From Oegoconia quadripuncta (lineage: Eukaryota; Arthropoda; Insecta; Lepidoptera; Autostichidae): a DNA stretch of 64,000 nt. Under the pieces are notes generated by a model that saw nothing but the letters and a program-made list of their open reading frames with translations, searched no databases and had not been told where the DNA came from. Made by a program: the position numbers and the translations under genes. Location: positions 9,147,731 to 9,211,730 of the forward strand of contig OX438758.1 in assembly GCA_949316235.1 (NCBI GenBank), read 5' to 3'. Shown in pieces: positions 63,790-64,000 of this stretch; the first letter of the stretch is position 1; each line of letters starts with the position of its first letter.

Positions 63790-64000
63790 CATTATTAATG
63801 TTTCGTATTCCAAAAATTAATAATGAAATATTGTTGTGCCATTTTGTAATATAACAACCTGTTTATAAAAAGAGCAACCCATCGGTTACTTGCTGGTTCT
63901 TCTCAGGGAAAAATTGCCTTTTAAACAAGCATTGAAAATGTAAAATCTCACTAATTTAAGTGTACCTACGAAATAAAGCATTTTTGACATTGTTGGTCTG
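63790..64000 (+). mobile_element. LINE-C 3' end, runs to the window edge
   Basis: AATAATGAAATATTGTTGTG, AACCTGTTTATAAAAAGAGC, CTTGCTGGTTCTTCTCAGGG and TTAAGTGTACCTACGAAATA, then AAAGCATTTTTGAC. It follows the 3' UTR of the copy at 41700-41910; the last bases may continue beyond 64000. Confidence 0.65.

Overview
This 64-kb window looks like an intergenic or intronic, repeat-dense stretch of an insect nuclear genome, most likely from a moth or butterfly (Lepidoptera). It is A+T-rich. It carries many diverged copies of tRNA-headed SINEs, several kinds of LINE 3' ends, RTE-type tails and MITEs of the sort common in lepidopteran genomes. It has no bacterial gene layout. I recognise no host protein-coding gene, and every tRNA-like sequence sits at the head of a SINE. 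The lepidopteran assignment rests on recalled familiarity with these repeat types, not on a search.

The centrepiece is a complete BEL/Pao LTR retrotransposon at 16328-23005 (6,678 bp, + strand). Its two 497-bp LTRs read as identical. They begin TGTTC, end GAACA and are flanked by a 5-bp target duplication (CTATG), so the insertion is very recent. Gag (17051-18538) has three zinc knuckles. The pol region (to 22474) has aspartic protease, reverse transcriptase, RNase H, integrase and a C-terminal DUF5641-like domain, with all expected catalytic residues visible. Gag and pol lie in the same frame and are separated by one UAG. That UAG is followed by CAA UUA, the same hexanucleotide context as the leaky stop of tobacco mosaic virus (UAG-CAR-YYA). 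No ATG lies between the UAG and the protease, so pol is probably made as a gag-pol fusion by stop-codon readthrough. This is the most interesting signal in the window. An older solo LTR of the same family lies on the minus strand at 12796-13272, with its own duplication (TGGAT).

The rest is layered repeats, named locally here. SINE-A (15384, 29590, 34093, 45412 and others) has a tRNA-like head and ends GTTGTGCATAAAA. SINE-B (28577, 30500, 32236, 37655, 43947, 52266 and others) has A and B boxes and an (ATT)n tail. SINE-C (301, 11910, 27029, 36311, 47505) has a tRNA-like head and ends in (GAT)n. A SINE with a 5S-rRNA-like head occurs at 28884, 46662 and, inverted, 44205. LINE-A to LINE-E 3' ends encode the decayed C-termini of reverse-transcriptase proteins. 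Retroposon-F 3' ends carry AATAAAG followed by pentanucleotide repeats. MITE-D, MITE-E and a 421-bp element with perfect 24-bp terminal inverted repeats (53416-53836) represent DNA elements.

Several insertions are nested: a LINE end inside MITE-E (1782-2522), Retroposon-F inside SINE-A (40443-40856), a MITE and an RTE tail inside repeat G (53355-54203), and a MITE plus an RTE tail inside an old repeat (59990-61068). Other structures are a perfect 27-bp-arm hairpin (1299-1354), a perfect 40-bp palindrome (38230-38269), a roughly 17-bp degenerate minisatellite (57886-58160), a 23-bp tandem repeat (40362-40443) and several microsatellites. Stretches between listed features that have no entry of their own hold only A+T-rich sequence in which I see nothing.
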